Origin: DAOUAJ01 sp034433615
Lineage (GTDB): Bacteria > Chloroflexota > Anaerolineae > DUEN01
Reading direction: 5' to 3'
NCBI GenBank assembly: GCA_034433615.1
Contig: DAOUAJ010000371.1
Span: 1-35,827 of the forward strand
DNA: 35,827 nt
Made by a program: the position numbers and the translations under genes. This document shows positions 6,432-13,891 of the stretch, one piece after another. The first letter of the stretch is position 1. Every line of letters begins with the position of its first letter. The notes beneath the pieces were generated by a model. It ran no database searches. It saw only the letters and a list, made by a program, of their open reading frames with translations, and was not told where the DNA came from.

Positions 6432-8484
6432 GCTCGCTCAGTCCCATTGTCATCCCGACAACGGGAATCAACCGATTCTCTTCAGCCAGCAGGCACTCCG
6501 CATTGCACTGGCCGGACAGCCCAACGTGGGCAAGTCCACCGTCTTCAACATGTTGACCGGGCTCAACCAGCATGTCGGCAATTGGCCGGGGAAGACGATT
6601 GAGCAAAAGGTGGGCGTTGTCCATCTGGCGGACACCGAGATCGCGCTGATAGACCTGCCGGGCATCTACAGTTTAACCGCGAACTCGCCGGAGGAGCGCG
6701 TCGCGCGCGACTACATTATTCGAGAGCGGCCCGATGTGGTCATTGTTATCGTCAATGCGGCCATCCTCGAGCGTAGCCTGTACCTGGTGGCCGAGCTACT
6801 CCAGTTGCCGGTGCCGATTGTGTTAGGGCTGAACATGCTGGACGTGGCCAGGCAGAATGGGGTCCAAATTGAGCCCTATGCGCTTGAGGCGGCACTGGGC
6901 ATCCCGGTCGTTCCGTTAATCGCCAGCCGCAATCAGGGGGTGCGAGAGTTGCTGGAGGTAGCCCGACACGTCGCCGAGCACCCGGAGTCATTTGCTCCTA
7001 ATCGGCCCGGCATTCGCAGCCCGCACGAGGGCGTGGTGAATCGGGTGCGTGAACTCATCACCGGATATGTGCCACATCCCTACCCCGCTGACTGGGTCGC
7101 CCTCAAGCTGCTGGAGGGGGACAGCGAGGTCACTGCCCTTATGCAGCAGGAGACCCCGGCGGGCATCTGGGCGGAGGTTGAGACAGTCCTGCATGCCCAC
7201 GAGGATGCCTTCCTGGACATCGCCGGTGGGCGCTATGCGTGGATTGAACAGATGATGCGGGCAGCCTCTACCCATCCGGGTAGGGGTATGATCACGTTAA
7301 CCGACCGGGTGGACCGGGTCGCCACGCATCCTCTCTGGGGCCTGGCATTCTTGAGCGGCATATTTGGGCTGGTTTTCTGGTTGACGTATACGTTCGCTGC
7401 ACCCGTGCAGCAGTGGCTCGATACCAGCGTTGTGCAACCACTGGCGGCGGGAACCCGGACGATTCTGACCGGCGCGCCCTCGTGGTTGAGCGGGCTCCTG
7501 GCAGACGGGTTGATCGGTGGCGTGGGCACCGTCCTGACCTTTCTCCCTATTCTGGTGATCTTCTTCGCCATGCTGGGGCTGCTGGAAGATGTCGGCTACC
7601 TGGCACGGGCGGCTTACGTCATGGACCGCTTCATGCACCTGATGGGGTTACACGGCAAGAGCTTCTTGCCCCTGTTCCTGGGGTTTGGCTGTAACGTGCC
7701 AGGGGTGATGGGGACGCGCATCGTCGAGGACCGGCGTGCTCGATTGATGACGATTCTGCTAGCTCCTCTGGTTCCTTGTACGGCGCGGCTGGGGGTCGTC
7801 GCTTTTCTTGCCCCGGCCTTCTTTGGACAACATGCCACGCTGGCCACCTGGGGGCTGGTGATGCTGAACCTGGTGGTGCTAACCGGCCTGGGCGCGTTGG
7901 TACACCGCCTGGCTTTCACGGGCACCCATTCCGCCTTCATCATGGAGCTTCCCCTCTATCACATGCCCAACCGCCGCACCATTGCCCTGTTCGTGTGGCA
8001 CCATACGCTGGCCTTCGTCAAGAAGGCCGGCACCATCATCCTGTTCATCTCCATGCTGGTGTGGATGCTTTCGACCCTTCCCTCCGGTCAAGTCGAGCAA
8101 AGTTTCCTGGCCTGGCTGGGACGCGCACTCGATCCCGTCAGTCGCTGGATCGGATGGACCGATTGGCGGCTGACAGCGGCACTGCTGAGTAGCTTCGTTG
8201 CCAAAGAGAACACCATCGCCACCCTGGGCATTCTTTACCACAGCGGTGACAAGGGTGGGGACCTGGCTCAGCACGTGGCCGCTGTTCTAACGCCGGCGGC
8301 AGCTCTGGCATTTCTGACCGTGCAGATGCTCTTCATCCCTTGCGCGGCGACCACAGCGGTCATTCGTCAGGAAACCGGATCGTGGAAGTGGAGCGCGCTC
8401 AGCGTTGGGCTGTTACTGGTTGTGTCGGTGGCAGGCGGCGCTGCCGTTTATCGCATCGCTTCTCTGGTCGGCCTGGGAGCGTAG
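6418..8484 (+). CDS. feoB: Ferrous iron transporter FeoB
   Basis: A GTPase-coupled inner-membrane Fe(II) importer of 688 residues. The N-terminal G domain shows G1 GQPNVGKS (33-40), a switch region containing NWPGKT, G3 DLPG (79-82) and G4 NMLD (139-142). A helical domain follows to about residue 280. The C-terminal part has two Gate-type membrane repeats, marked by GFGCNVPGVMGTRI plus PLVPCTARL and later by FVAKENTIATLG plus FIPCAATTAV. Around eight membrane helices are visible. It overlaps feoA, and the feoC-like gene starts 1 base after its stop, giving a compact feoABC unit downstream of fur. Expected regulation is repression by the Fur protein when iron is ample (inference). Confidence 0.96.
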   Translation: MTLSKLAQSHCHPDNGNQPILFSQQALRIALAGQPNVGKSTVFNMLTGLNQHVGNWPGKTIEQKVGVVHLADTEIALIDLPGIYSLTANSPEERVARDYIIRERPDVVIVIVNAAILERSLYLVAELLQLPVPIVLGLNMLDVARQNGVQIEPYALEAALGIPVVPLIASRNQGVRELLEVARHVAEHPESFAPNRPGIRSPHEGVVNRVRELITGYVPHPYPADWVALKLLEGDSEVTALMQQETPAGIWAEVETVLHAHEDAFLDIAGGRYAWIEQMMRAASTHPGRGMITLTDRVDRVATHPLWGLAFLSGIFGLVFWLTYTFAAPVQQWLDTSVVQPLAAGTRTILTGAPSWLSGLLADGLIGGVGTVLTFLPILVIFFAMLGLLEDVGYLARAAYVMDRFMHLMGLHGKSFLPLFLGFGCNVPGVMGTRIVEDRRARLMTILLAPLVPCTARLGVVAFLAPAFFGQHATLATWGLVMLNLVVLTGLGALVHRLAFTGTHSAFIMELPLYHMPNRRTIALFVWHHTLAFVKKAGTIILFISMLVWMLSTLPSGQVEQSFLAWLGRALDPVSRWIGWTDWRLTAALLSSFVAKENTIATLGILYHSGDKGGDLAQHVAAVLTPAAALAFLTVQMLFIPCAATTAVIRQETGSWKWSALSVGLLLVVSVAGGAAVYRIASLVGLGA

Positions 8485-8485
8485 C

Positions 8486-8782
8486 ATGGCCAGCACAAAA
8501 GAGCCGAACGCCCTAGTGCGGTTGCTGATCCTTGTTGATCAGGGTAGGTTGCACTCCCTCGGAGAACTGGCCCGTCAATTGCAGGTCAGCGAGCCGTTGG
8601 TGCAACAGATGCTGGCCACTCTCACCACGAGCGGGTATCTGCAACGCGCGGCAGGTGAGTGCTCAGGCCCTTGCCACTCATGCCAGGAGCAGCAGGCCTG
8701 CCTGATCTCTGAGGCCACGGTCTGGAGGTTGTCAGACAAAGGCCGCCATGCCGTTCAACAGTGGGAAAAGGGTGTTGCGTGA
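8486..8782 (+). CDS. FeoC-like winged-helix protein with four-cysteine cluster
   Basis: A 98-residue protein starting at the ATG one base after feoB. Residues 10-55 form a helix-turn-helix (LGELARQLQVSEPLVQQMLATLTTSGYL). Cysteines at 59, 63, 66 and 72 (C-x3-C-x2-C-x5-C) fall in the loop or wing, followed by a short DKGRHAVQ tail. FeoC proteins share this plan and can carry an oxygen-sensitive Fe-S cluster that affects FeoB stability. Sequence identity to FeoC is not obvious by eye, so the call rests on position, size, fold and cysteines. It could instead be a small transcription factor. Confidence 0.75.
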   Translation: MASTKEPNALVRLLILVDQGRLHSLGELARQLQVSEPLVQQMLATLTTSGYLQRAAGECSGPCHSCQEQQACLISEATVWRLSDKGRHAVQQWEKGVA

Positions 8783-8810
8783 TTGACAATTGCGCGGTTT
8801 GGGTTACAAT
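8783..8810 (+). promoter_or_regulatory. Promoter directly before a start codon
   Basis: TTGACA (8783-8788) begins on the base after the feoC-like stop codon. TACAAT (8805-8810) follows after 16 bases. The ATG of the next gene is at 8820, so the transcript would begin at or within a few bases of it (leaderless or nearly so). Confidence 0.7.
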
Positions 8811-8819
8811 GCGGCTGCC

Positions 8820-9464
8820 ATGCATGTCCTGGTTATACACCCCAATCCTGAGTTATGCGGCCACCTGCTGCCTCTCATGCGCCGTTACAACGCCTCAGCC
8901 TCCTGCGCGGCCAGTCTGGTGGAAGCATGTGCCCTCCTGCGCTCGATTCATCCTCAGCTCATCATCGCCGCGCGTAGCTTATTAACGGGGGACGCCAGCG
9001 CGCTCTTTGGCGCCGTAGACCGATCTGAGCCTCCTCCCATCCTTTTTTTGACTAACGTTCAATCTCCGGCCGATCTGGCTGGGCCAGAGAGGACACGGAT
9101 AGAGGCCATGTTGGCCTATCTGAGCGGATTGTCCGTTCGGGGAGCCGAGCCGATTCAGGTGGGGCAGTTGTATATTGATCCCGCCCACAAGCGCGCCAGG
9201 CTGGGCGACCAGTGGGTGACGCTACCCCCCTTGCAATTTCACCTGCTCTCCTATCTGGCAGAGCATGCCGGCGAGGTGGTGGGTTATCGGGAGTTACTCC
9301 GTGCCGTTTGGGGGTATGACGAGGATGAAGAGGAAGCCCGTGCGCTCCTTAAGGTGCACATCCGTCAACTGCGCCGGCGGTTGGGATTGGTAGCTCATAC
9401 GGGCGAGTACCTGCGCGCCGTGCGGGGATTTGGTTATATCCTGGAAGCGCCCTCTCATTCGTAA
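8820..9464 (+). CDS. OmpR-type winged-helix regulator with degenerate receiver domain
   Basis: 214 residues. The C-terminal part (about 112-208) is a clear OmpR/PhoB winged helix (YRELLRAVWGY, VHIRQLRRRLG, VRGFGYIL). The first 105 residues have a receiver-like pattern of hydrophobic strands (MHVLVIHPNPELCG, LIIAARSLL, ILFLTN). The paired acidic residues of strand 1, the phospho-acceptor aspartate and the conserved lysine are not found, so phosphorylation is unlikely. Control may be by ligand, redox or level. No histidine kinase is adjacent. It follows feoABC but has its own promoter. The longer in-frame start at 8790 lies inside that promoter and is rejected. Confidence 0.85.
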   Translation: MHVLVIHPNPELCGHLLPLMRRYNASASCAASLVEACALLRSIHPQLIIAARSLLTGDASALFGAVDRSEPPPILFLTNVQSPADLAGPERTRIEAMLAYLSGLSVRGAEPIQVGQLYIDPAHKRARLGDQWVTLPPLQFHLLSYLAEHAGEVVGYRELLRAVWGYDEDEEEARALLKVHIRQLRRRLGLVAHTGEYLRAVRGFGYILEAPSHS

Positions 9465-9542
9465 CCCATAAGATGCGACGCACCTGTTCACCAAATCTTC
9501 ACCAAATTCCTATACTTTACATATCGTGTTCTGTCTCAAGGG

Positions 9543-9551
9543 TGTTATAAT
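9543..9551 (+). promoter_or_regulatory. Extended -10 element before the PRC-barrel gene
   Basis: TGTTATAAT at 9543-9551 matches an extended -10 (TGnTATAAT). No good -35 is seen. It lies 104 bases ahead of the next start codon. Confidence 0.5.
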
Positions 9552-9654
9552 GTGCACTGATTTGCGCGACCAACATCCATCTTGGGGTTATACAAGGATG
9601 GGTGTACGATCGCGAAATCTACACCATGTTGGGTTCGCCCAGAAGGAGGTGAAC

Positions 9655-9927
9655 ATGTCGGAGCGAGGCTGTCCTTCCACCACACGGGACACCGATCAGA
9701 TGCGTGGCAAGACCCTCCTCTGCATTGATGGCCCCCTGGGCAATGTCCATGATGTGATCATTGATCCAGAGACCGCCAAGCCGACCCACCTGGTTTGGCG
9801 AGAGGGGGTGATGCTCACTCGAGAGATCACTATTCCTATTGAGTATGTTGCCCAGATAGACGACGAACATATCCTCTTGAAAGCCGATCGGGAGAAGCTG
9901 CATCAGCTTCCGCAAGTCTGGTGGTAA
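9655..9927 (+). CDS. Small PRC-barrel-like protein
   Basis: A 90-residue protein. The ATG at 9655 has AAGGAGGTG at 9643-9650; longer in-frame starts lack such a site and fall near the -10 element. Residues about 15-78 (GKTLLCIDGPLGNVHDVIIDP, TKPTHLVWREG-like stretch, ITIPIEYVAQIDDEHILL) fit the PRC-barrel pattern: a conserved G-x-V-x-D turn and a closing 'IP.e.V'. PRC barrels occur in RNA-maturation and photosynthetic proteins and as stand-alone domains of unknown job, which is the case here. No membrane or signal segment is present. Confidence 0.65.
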   Translation: MSERGCPSTTRDTDQMRGKTLLCIDGPLGNVHDVIIDPETAKPTHLVWREGVMLTREITIPIEYVAQIDDEHILLKADREKLHQLPQVWW

Positions 9928-9961
9928 CCAACAGAAGGCCTGCCGGAGGAGGCTTTCCGAC

Positions 9962-10222
9962 ATGGCAAATCAACAAGCAAGAGCCGGACGACGCTATTGC
10001 GAGGAATGCGGACGCCCTATCGAGAGCAGGGACCCTGACGTATACCTCTGCGGACGGTGTGCTCAGGAGCAGGAAGAAGAGGAAGAGCGTTCCAAGCGCG
10101 CCGAGCGTGATTTGCGCAAGCGTCAGCGGTCACGACGAGAAGGCTGGGTGGATGAGGCGACCATGACGCGACCGCGCAACCGCCTGGAACGTCGTCGCCC
10201 CCGTGACGACGACAACGACTGA
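9962..10222 (+). CDS. Small zinc-ribbon protein with charged tail
   Basis: 86 residues, start supported by GGAGG 12 bases upstream. Cys13/Cys16 and Cys30/Cys33 form a four-cysteine zinc ribbon. After it comes an acidic run (residues 36-42), then an Arg/Lys-rich segment to about 60, and a charged low-complexity end. The fold suggests binding to nucleic acid or protein. No specific family recognised. It lies 34 bases after the PRC-barrel gene and may share its transcript. Confidence 0.6.
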   Translation: MANQQARAGRRYCEECGRPIESRDPDVYLCGRCAQEQEEEEERSKRAERDLRKRQRSRREGWVDEATMTRPRNRLERRRPRDDDND

Positions 10223-10364
10223 CGGCCAGGGTGCTACAACCGGGGAGAGGCCTCCCGACGAACGGGATATCGCCCGTGTGAGTACCTGACATGAGGGCAG
10301 AGAGGGGAACCTTTGTGATCCTTAATCCTTGAGCAGTTCATGCGATACCAGACAGGAGGGAACT

Positions 10365-10598
10365 ATGTCCTCTTGGGGAGAGTGGGAGTGCACGGAGTGT
10401 GGGTACATCGAGACAGGTGAAGAGCGGCCTGCTCGCTGTCCCGAGTGTGGCGCGCCTGGCGAGGCCTTCGACTTCTATGAGTATGAAGGCGATGAAGACG
10501 AGGAAGGATATTTCTACGGGGAAGATGACGGCGCAGAGGAAGAGGATTTTCTCGAGGACCTGGAGCTGGGATTTGAGGACGAAGAATTGGAAGATTGA
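10365..10598 (+). CDS. Rubredoxin-like mini-protein with acidic tail
   Basis: 77 residues. The ATG at 10365 follows AGGAGG at 10354-10359. Residues 7-32 (WECTECGYI, then RCPECGAP) form a rubredoxin/rubrerythrin-type metal knuckle with Cys9, Cys12, Cys25 and Cys28. The remaining 45 residues are mostly Asp, Glu, Tyr and Phe. The single small knuckle would hold Fe or Zn; the spacing between the pairs (12 residues) is far shorter than in true rubredoxin, so electron transfer is uncertain. The acidic tail may bind a basic partner. A function is not assigned. Confidence 0.65.
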   Translation: MSSWGEWECTECGYIETGEERPARCPECGAPGEAFDFYEYEGDEDEEGYFYGEDDGAEEEDFLEDLELGFEDEELED

Positions 10599-10620
10599 GC
10601 AGGAAGCGTTTTTAACTTCC

Positions 10621-10641
10621 AGGGCATCCTAAGGATGCCTT
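10621..10641 (+). terminator. Hairpin after the rubredoxin-like gene
   Basis: AGGGCATCC (10621-10629) pairs with GGATGCCTT (10633-10641), including one G-U pair, around a 3-base loop. The following bases are not T-rich, so termination is only possible. Confidence 0.4.
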
Positions 10642-10668
10642 GGCATTGTAGTAGTCCCCTGTTATCAA
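10640..10668 (+). promoter_or_regulatory. Possible kamA promoter
   Basis: TTGGCA (10640-10645) and TATCAA (10663-10668) are 17 bases apart. The predicted start near 10675 would exclude the in-frame ATG at 10674 except as a leaderless start, and leaves a 30-base leader for the ATG at 10707. Confidence 0.4.
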
Positions 10669-10706
10669 GAGACATGTCACAGGAGAAGGAGGTGTCCGTA
10701 ACGAAA

Positions 10707-12134
10707 ATGGCATCTATCAGGATGCAAATCGAGCAGTCTAGTAGTTATTCACAAGAGGAGGCATCTAACGACAAAGAAGAGATCCCTCCCCCTACTTCGC
10801 GCACGCCCCGTGCCAGGCTTTGGGCCGAGGTACCCGATAAGCTATGGACGGACTGGCGTTGGCAACTCAGCCACCGCGTGAACAGCCTGGACGAGTTGCG
10901 CCCAATCCTTCGACTGACCCCCGAAGAAGAGGCTGGCGTGCAAGCCAGTGATCGGTTGCGGCTGGATATTACGCCGTATTTCGCCTCTTTGATTGACCCA
11001 GACGACCCGAACTGCCCCATCCGCCGCCAGGTGATCCCCACGGTTCATGAACTGGAGGCTTTCTCCGCGGCTATGGAGGATTCCCTCAACGAGGACGGGC
11101 ACTCGCCCATCCCGGGTCTGGTCCATCGTTACCCCGACCGGGTCCTGATGCTGGTGACGACCCAGTGCGCCAGCTACTGCCGCTACTGCACGCGCAGTCG
11201 CCTGGTCGGCGATCCGGCCGCGCAATTCAGTCGCGCCGATTACGAGGCCCAATTGGCCTACATCGCCCAGACGCCGCAGATCCGAGACGTCCTGTTGTCG
11301 GGGGGTGATCCGTTGATCCTGCAGCAGCATATCCTGGAAATGCTGCTACAGCGCCTGCGCGCTATCCCGCACGTCGAGATCATCCGCATCGGCACGCGGG
11401 TGCCTGTGTTCCTGCCACAACGCATCACCCAGGACCTGGTGGACATGCTGCGCCGGTTTCACCCGCTCTGGATGAACATCCACTTCAATCATCCGAAGGA
11501 GATCACGCCGGAGGTGCGCCAGGCTGTCAACCGCCTGGCGGATGCTGGCATCCCGCTCGGCAGCCAGAGTGTCCTGCTGGCTGGCGTCAATGACTGCCCG
11601 AATATCATCAAACGCCTGGTGCACGAGTTAGTCAAAATCCGCGTGCGGCCTTACTACCTCTACCAGTGCGACTTGGTGGAAGGCGCCGGCCATTTTCGCA
11701 CTCCGGTCGCCAGGGGGATCGAGATCATGGAAGCGCTGCGCGGCCACACGTCAGGTTACGCCATTCCGACCTACGTGATCGACGCGCCGGGCGGAGGCGG
11801 CAAGGTGCCCATCCTGCCCCAGTACCTGATCAGCCAGTCGCCTGAGCGGGTCGTCGTGCGCAACTACGAGGGGTTCATCAGTACCTACGTGCAGCCGACC
11901 GCATATCGGCCGCACGACCCATCCACCTGCCCGGAATGCCAGGCAGCCTCCCGTTACAACGAAGGTGTGCAGAAGGGGGTGGCCGGGCTGCTGACCGGTG
12001 AGCGTTTCACCATCGCCCCCGAGGGGTTCGCCGAGGTGCATCAACGTCGTTCGCAGGTTCAGTGGGTGCCTGCAAGCCAGGTGCCGATCCCAGTCAACGG
12101 AAGCGGGAAAAACGGGAGCGGAGGAGGGGGTTGA
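10707..12134 (+). CDS. kamA: L-lysine 2,3-aminomutase (KamA family radical SAM)
   Basis: Interconverts L-lysine and L-beta-lysine using S-adenosylmethionine, a 4Fe-4S cluster and PLP. Counting from the ATG at 10707 (475 residues), the cluster cysteines are Cys154, Cys158 and Cys161 (CASYCRYCTRSR). The PLP lysine is Lys366 in APGGGGKVP. Asp322 (YQCDL) and Asp359 (VIDAPGG) sit where lysine aminomutase holds the substrate side-chain amine. Glutamate-specific homologues differ there, so lysine is the likelier substrate. Cys297, Cys408 and Cys411 match the zinc-site cysteines. The start is uncertain: AAGGAGG lies 14 bases before 10707, and an in-frame ATG at 10674 lacks a good site. The stop overlaps the next start by one base (TGATG). 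The Gly/Ser-rich C-terminus is weakly conserved. Confidence 0.92.
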   Translation: MASIRMQIEQSSSYSQEEASNDKEEIPPPTSRTPRARLWAEVPDKLWTDWRWQLSHRVNSLDELRPILRLTPEEEAGVQASDRLRLDITPYFASLIDPDDPNCPIRRQVIPTVHELEAFSAAMEDSLNEDGHSPIPGLVHRYPDRVLMLVTTQCASYCRYCTRSRLVGDPAAQFSRADYEAQLAYIAQTPQIRDVLLSGGDPLILQQHILEMLLQRLRAIPHVEIIRIGTRVPVFLPQRITQDLVDMLRRFHPLWMNIHFNHPKEITPEVRQAVNRLADAGIPLGSQSVLLAGVNDCPNIIKRLVHELVKIRVRPYYLYQCDLVEGAGHFRTPVARGIEIMEALRGHTSGYAIPTYVIDAPGGGGKVPILPQYLISQSPERVVVRNYEGFISTYVQPTAYRPHDPSTCPECQAASRYNEGVQKGVAGLLTGERFTIAPEGFAEVHQRRSQVQWVPASQVPIPVNGSGKNGSGGGG

Positions 12135-13327
12135 TGGAAATCCGTCACCCACACCCGTTGCGGGTGACCGTACTTTTCAATCTGAAGAAGAATGCGCCTC
12201 ACGATGGACCACTGCCACCCGACGCCTGGGCTGATCTGGACTCCGAAGCCACTGTGGAGGCCATCGCGGCCGCGTTACGTCAGGCGGGGCATCAAGTCAG
12301 CCTGTTAGAGGGTGACCTGGATGCGTTTGAGATGCTGCGCCGTAACCCACCGGACATCGCCTTCAACATCTGCGAGGGGCATCGGGGCGACGCACGGGAG
12401 GCGCAGATACCGGCCATGTTGGAGATGCTGGGTATCCCGTACACGGGCAGCCGGGTGTTAACGCAGGCCCTCAGCCTGGACAAGCCGATGTGCAAGCGGC
12501 TGTTCAGCTTCTACGGGCTGCCCACGCCCCCCTTCCAGGTGTTCTACCGACCGGACGAGCCGCTGGCGCCCGATATGAGCTTCCCCCTCTTTGTCAAGCC
12601 GGGCTGGGAGGGGACGGGCATGGGTGTGACACCGCGCTCAGTAGTGTACGATGAACCGGCCTTGCGGCGGCAGGTCCGGTACATCCTGGACACTTATCAC
12701 CAGGGCGCGCTGGTCGAGCGATATATCGGCGGCCGTGAGTTCACCGTGGGCGTGTTGGGCAACGAAGAGCGGGTCGCGTTCCCGCCGATGGAGGTGGATC
12801 TGAGCGAGTGTCCGCCGGAGGAGCAGGGGTTATACACGGCCCGCATCAAGGGTGAATTAGCGAGCGCGCCGCGCTACCTGTGCCCGGCCCCGCTGCCGCC
12901 CGACCTGAGCGAGGCGTTACGGCACCTGGCGCTCGACGCCTGCCGGGCCATCGGCGTGCTGGACATCGCCCGCGTGGACTTCCGCATGGACGAGGCCGGC
13001 CAGCCGTGGATCCTGGAGATCAACGCGCTCCCTGGGATTAACCCGGAGCTGAGCGATCTATGCATCTACACGCGGATGCTGGGGATCCCCTACGAGTGGC
13101 TGATCAACCGCATCCTGGATCTGGCCTGCGCCCGGTACGGCCTGCCCACCTCGGACGCCTTTCACCAGCCCATGCCCTACGATCCGCCCCGCCCCGGTGA
13201 GGTGCGCATCGCTCGCGTGGGCGAGCCGGACCGCTCCGTCCAGCTTGCCTGTCTTGGTGGTCAGACCAGGGAGCCGATGGGCAGACCAGGGTGCCGGACA
13301 GGCATAGGGGCCAGGGTGCCCGTGTGA
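12134..13327 (+). CDS. D-Ala-D-Ala-ligase-like ATP-grasp enzyme
   Basis: 397 residues, coupled to kamA by TGATG, with GGAGG 7 bases before the ATG. The order is that of the Ddl family: an N-terminal domain ending FNICEGHRGDAREAQIPAML plus GIPYTGS, a central part with SLDKPMCKRL and PLFVKPGWEGTGMGV, and the ATP-grasp catalytic end DIARVDFRMDE plus LEINALPGINPEL, where Glu and Asn bind Mg-ATP. Such enzymes join a carboxylate to an amine through an acyl phosphate. True Ddl normally sits with mur genes; here the partner is an aminomutase, so a ligase acting on lysine or beta-lysine is a reasonable guess, not proven. The last 30 or so residues are encoded by a repeat-like stretch (two CAGACCAGGG copies) and are probably a non-conserved extension. 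Confidence 0.82.
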   Translation: MEIRHPHPLRVTVLFNLKKNAPHDGPLPPDAWADLDSEATVEAIAAALRQAGHQVSLLEGDLDAFEMLRRNPPDIAFNICEGHRGDAREAQIPAMLEMLGIPYTGSRVLTQALSLDKPMCKRLFSFYGLPTPPFQVFYRPDEPLAPDMSFPLFVKPGWEGTGMGVTPRSVVYDEPALRRQVRYILDTYHQGALVERYIGGREFTVGVLGNEERVAFPPMEVDLSECPPEEQGLYTARIKGELASAPRYLCPAPLPPDLSEALRHLALDACRAIGVLDIARVDFRMDEAGQPWILEINALPGINPELSDLCIYTRMLGIPYEWLINRILDLACARYGLPTSDAFHQPMPYDPPRPGEVRIARVGEPDRSVQLACLGGQTREPMGRPGCRTGIGARVPV

Positions 13328-13364
13328 CAGGTCTTCGCAGCTTGCTATCCGCACAAGAACGAAA

Positions 13365-13394
13365 GGCTCCCGCTCCGAGTAGAGGGCGGGAGCC
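13365..13394. terminator. Hairpin between the ATP-grasp gene and the antitoxin-like remnant
   Basis: GGCTCCCGC (13365-13373) pairs with GCGGGAGCC (13386-13394) around a 12-base loop. Read on the minus strand it is followed by TTTCGTTCTT, so it could end minus-strand transcription. On the plus strand there is no T tract. Confidence 0.5.
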
Positions 13395-13425
13395 TGGCAT
13401 AGAGGTCGAATAGCCTAAGCATGAC

Positions 13426-13600
13426 TCAAGGCTCGGAGATCACAGCAAGTTGGGCGTTAATGGCCTCGATGGCATCGGCATACCATTTGCCATTGCAGGT
13501 AATCATCGTCTTGAGAGAGGGTTTCCCCTTGCAGCGTGGCCACCGCCCTGGCTCGCTTGCGTAAGTCCTCTGGTAATCTAACCACGAAATTGACCATCAT
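13426..13600 (-). pseudogene. Ribbon-helix-helix antitoxin-like gene, frameshifted
   Basis: From the ATG at 13600 (AAGGTGG just upstream) the frame reads MMVNFVVRLPEDLRKRARAV and on to ETLSQ. This is a beta-strand followed by a helix as in CopG/Arc-type antitoxins. It then runs into unlikely sequence and stops at 13457 (47 residues). In the next frame, from 13506 to a TGA at 13426, a plausible helical end appears (WYADAIEAINAQLAVISEP). The two parts are offset by one base, which suggests a single indel near 13505-13515. No toxin gene is adjacent. Alternatives are a genuine 47-residue protein or a sequencing error. The rest of the 564-base gap holds promoter elements only. Confidence 0.5.
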
Positions 13601-13614
13601 AGTCCACCACCTTC

Positions 13615-13642
13615 TGTAATGACTGCATTACAATACATTGTA
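13615..13642. promoter_or_regulatory. Paired palindromes in the antitoxin-like promoter
   Basis: TGTAATG-actg-CATTACA (13615-13632) overlaps TACAAT-ac-ATTGTA (13629-13642). They lie 14 bases upstream of the ribbon-helix-helix start. The second contains a TACAAT that could serve as the minus-strand -10. The arrangement fits an autoregulatory operator. Confidence 0.55.
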
Positions 13643-13758
13643 TCCTCACTTGTCCATCCCTGTCAAGGACAACACAAGGTGGCTTTGCAACCGCTGTCAC
13701 TGCCCCGCCACTAACTCTCGCCAGGTTTCAGCCATGCAATGTCTCGCTGTCCCTTTAT

Positions 13759-13787
13759 TTGACATCAAAACCCGAACGCTATACTAT
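13759..13787 (+). promoter_or_regulatory. Promoter of the aminotransferase gene
   Basis: A perfect TTGACA (13759-13764) and TACTAT (13782-13787) are 17 bases apart; TATACT at 13780-13785 is an alternative at 15. The start would be near 13792-13795, about 100 bases before the chosen ATG. Confidence 0.65.
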
Positions 13788-13891
13788 AACCCATGTTCAG
13801 CGGTGTGTCGAATAACCTCGACGGACTGCACGACTGGATGACGGAGCAGTACCACCTGCTTGTGTTCCAGTCCCACGATCCAGGAGATGTT

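Noticed and set aside
13793..13891. N-terminal extension of the aminotransferase
   Set aside because: The extra 33 residues are not typical of ArgD/LysJ proteins, whereas the ATG at 13892 has AGGAG at a proper distance.
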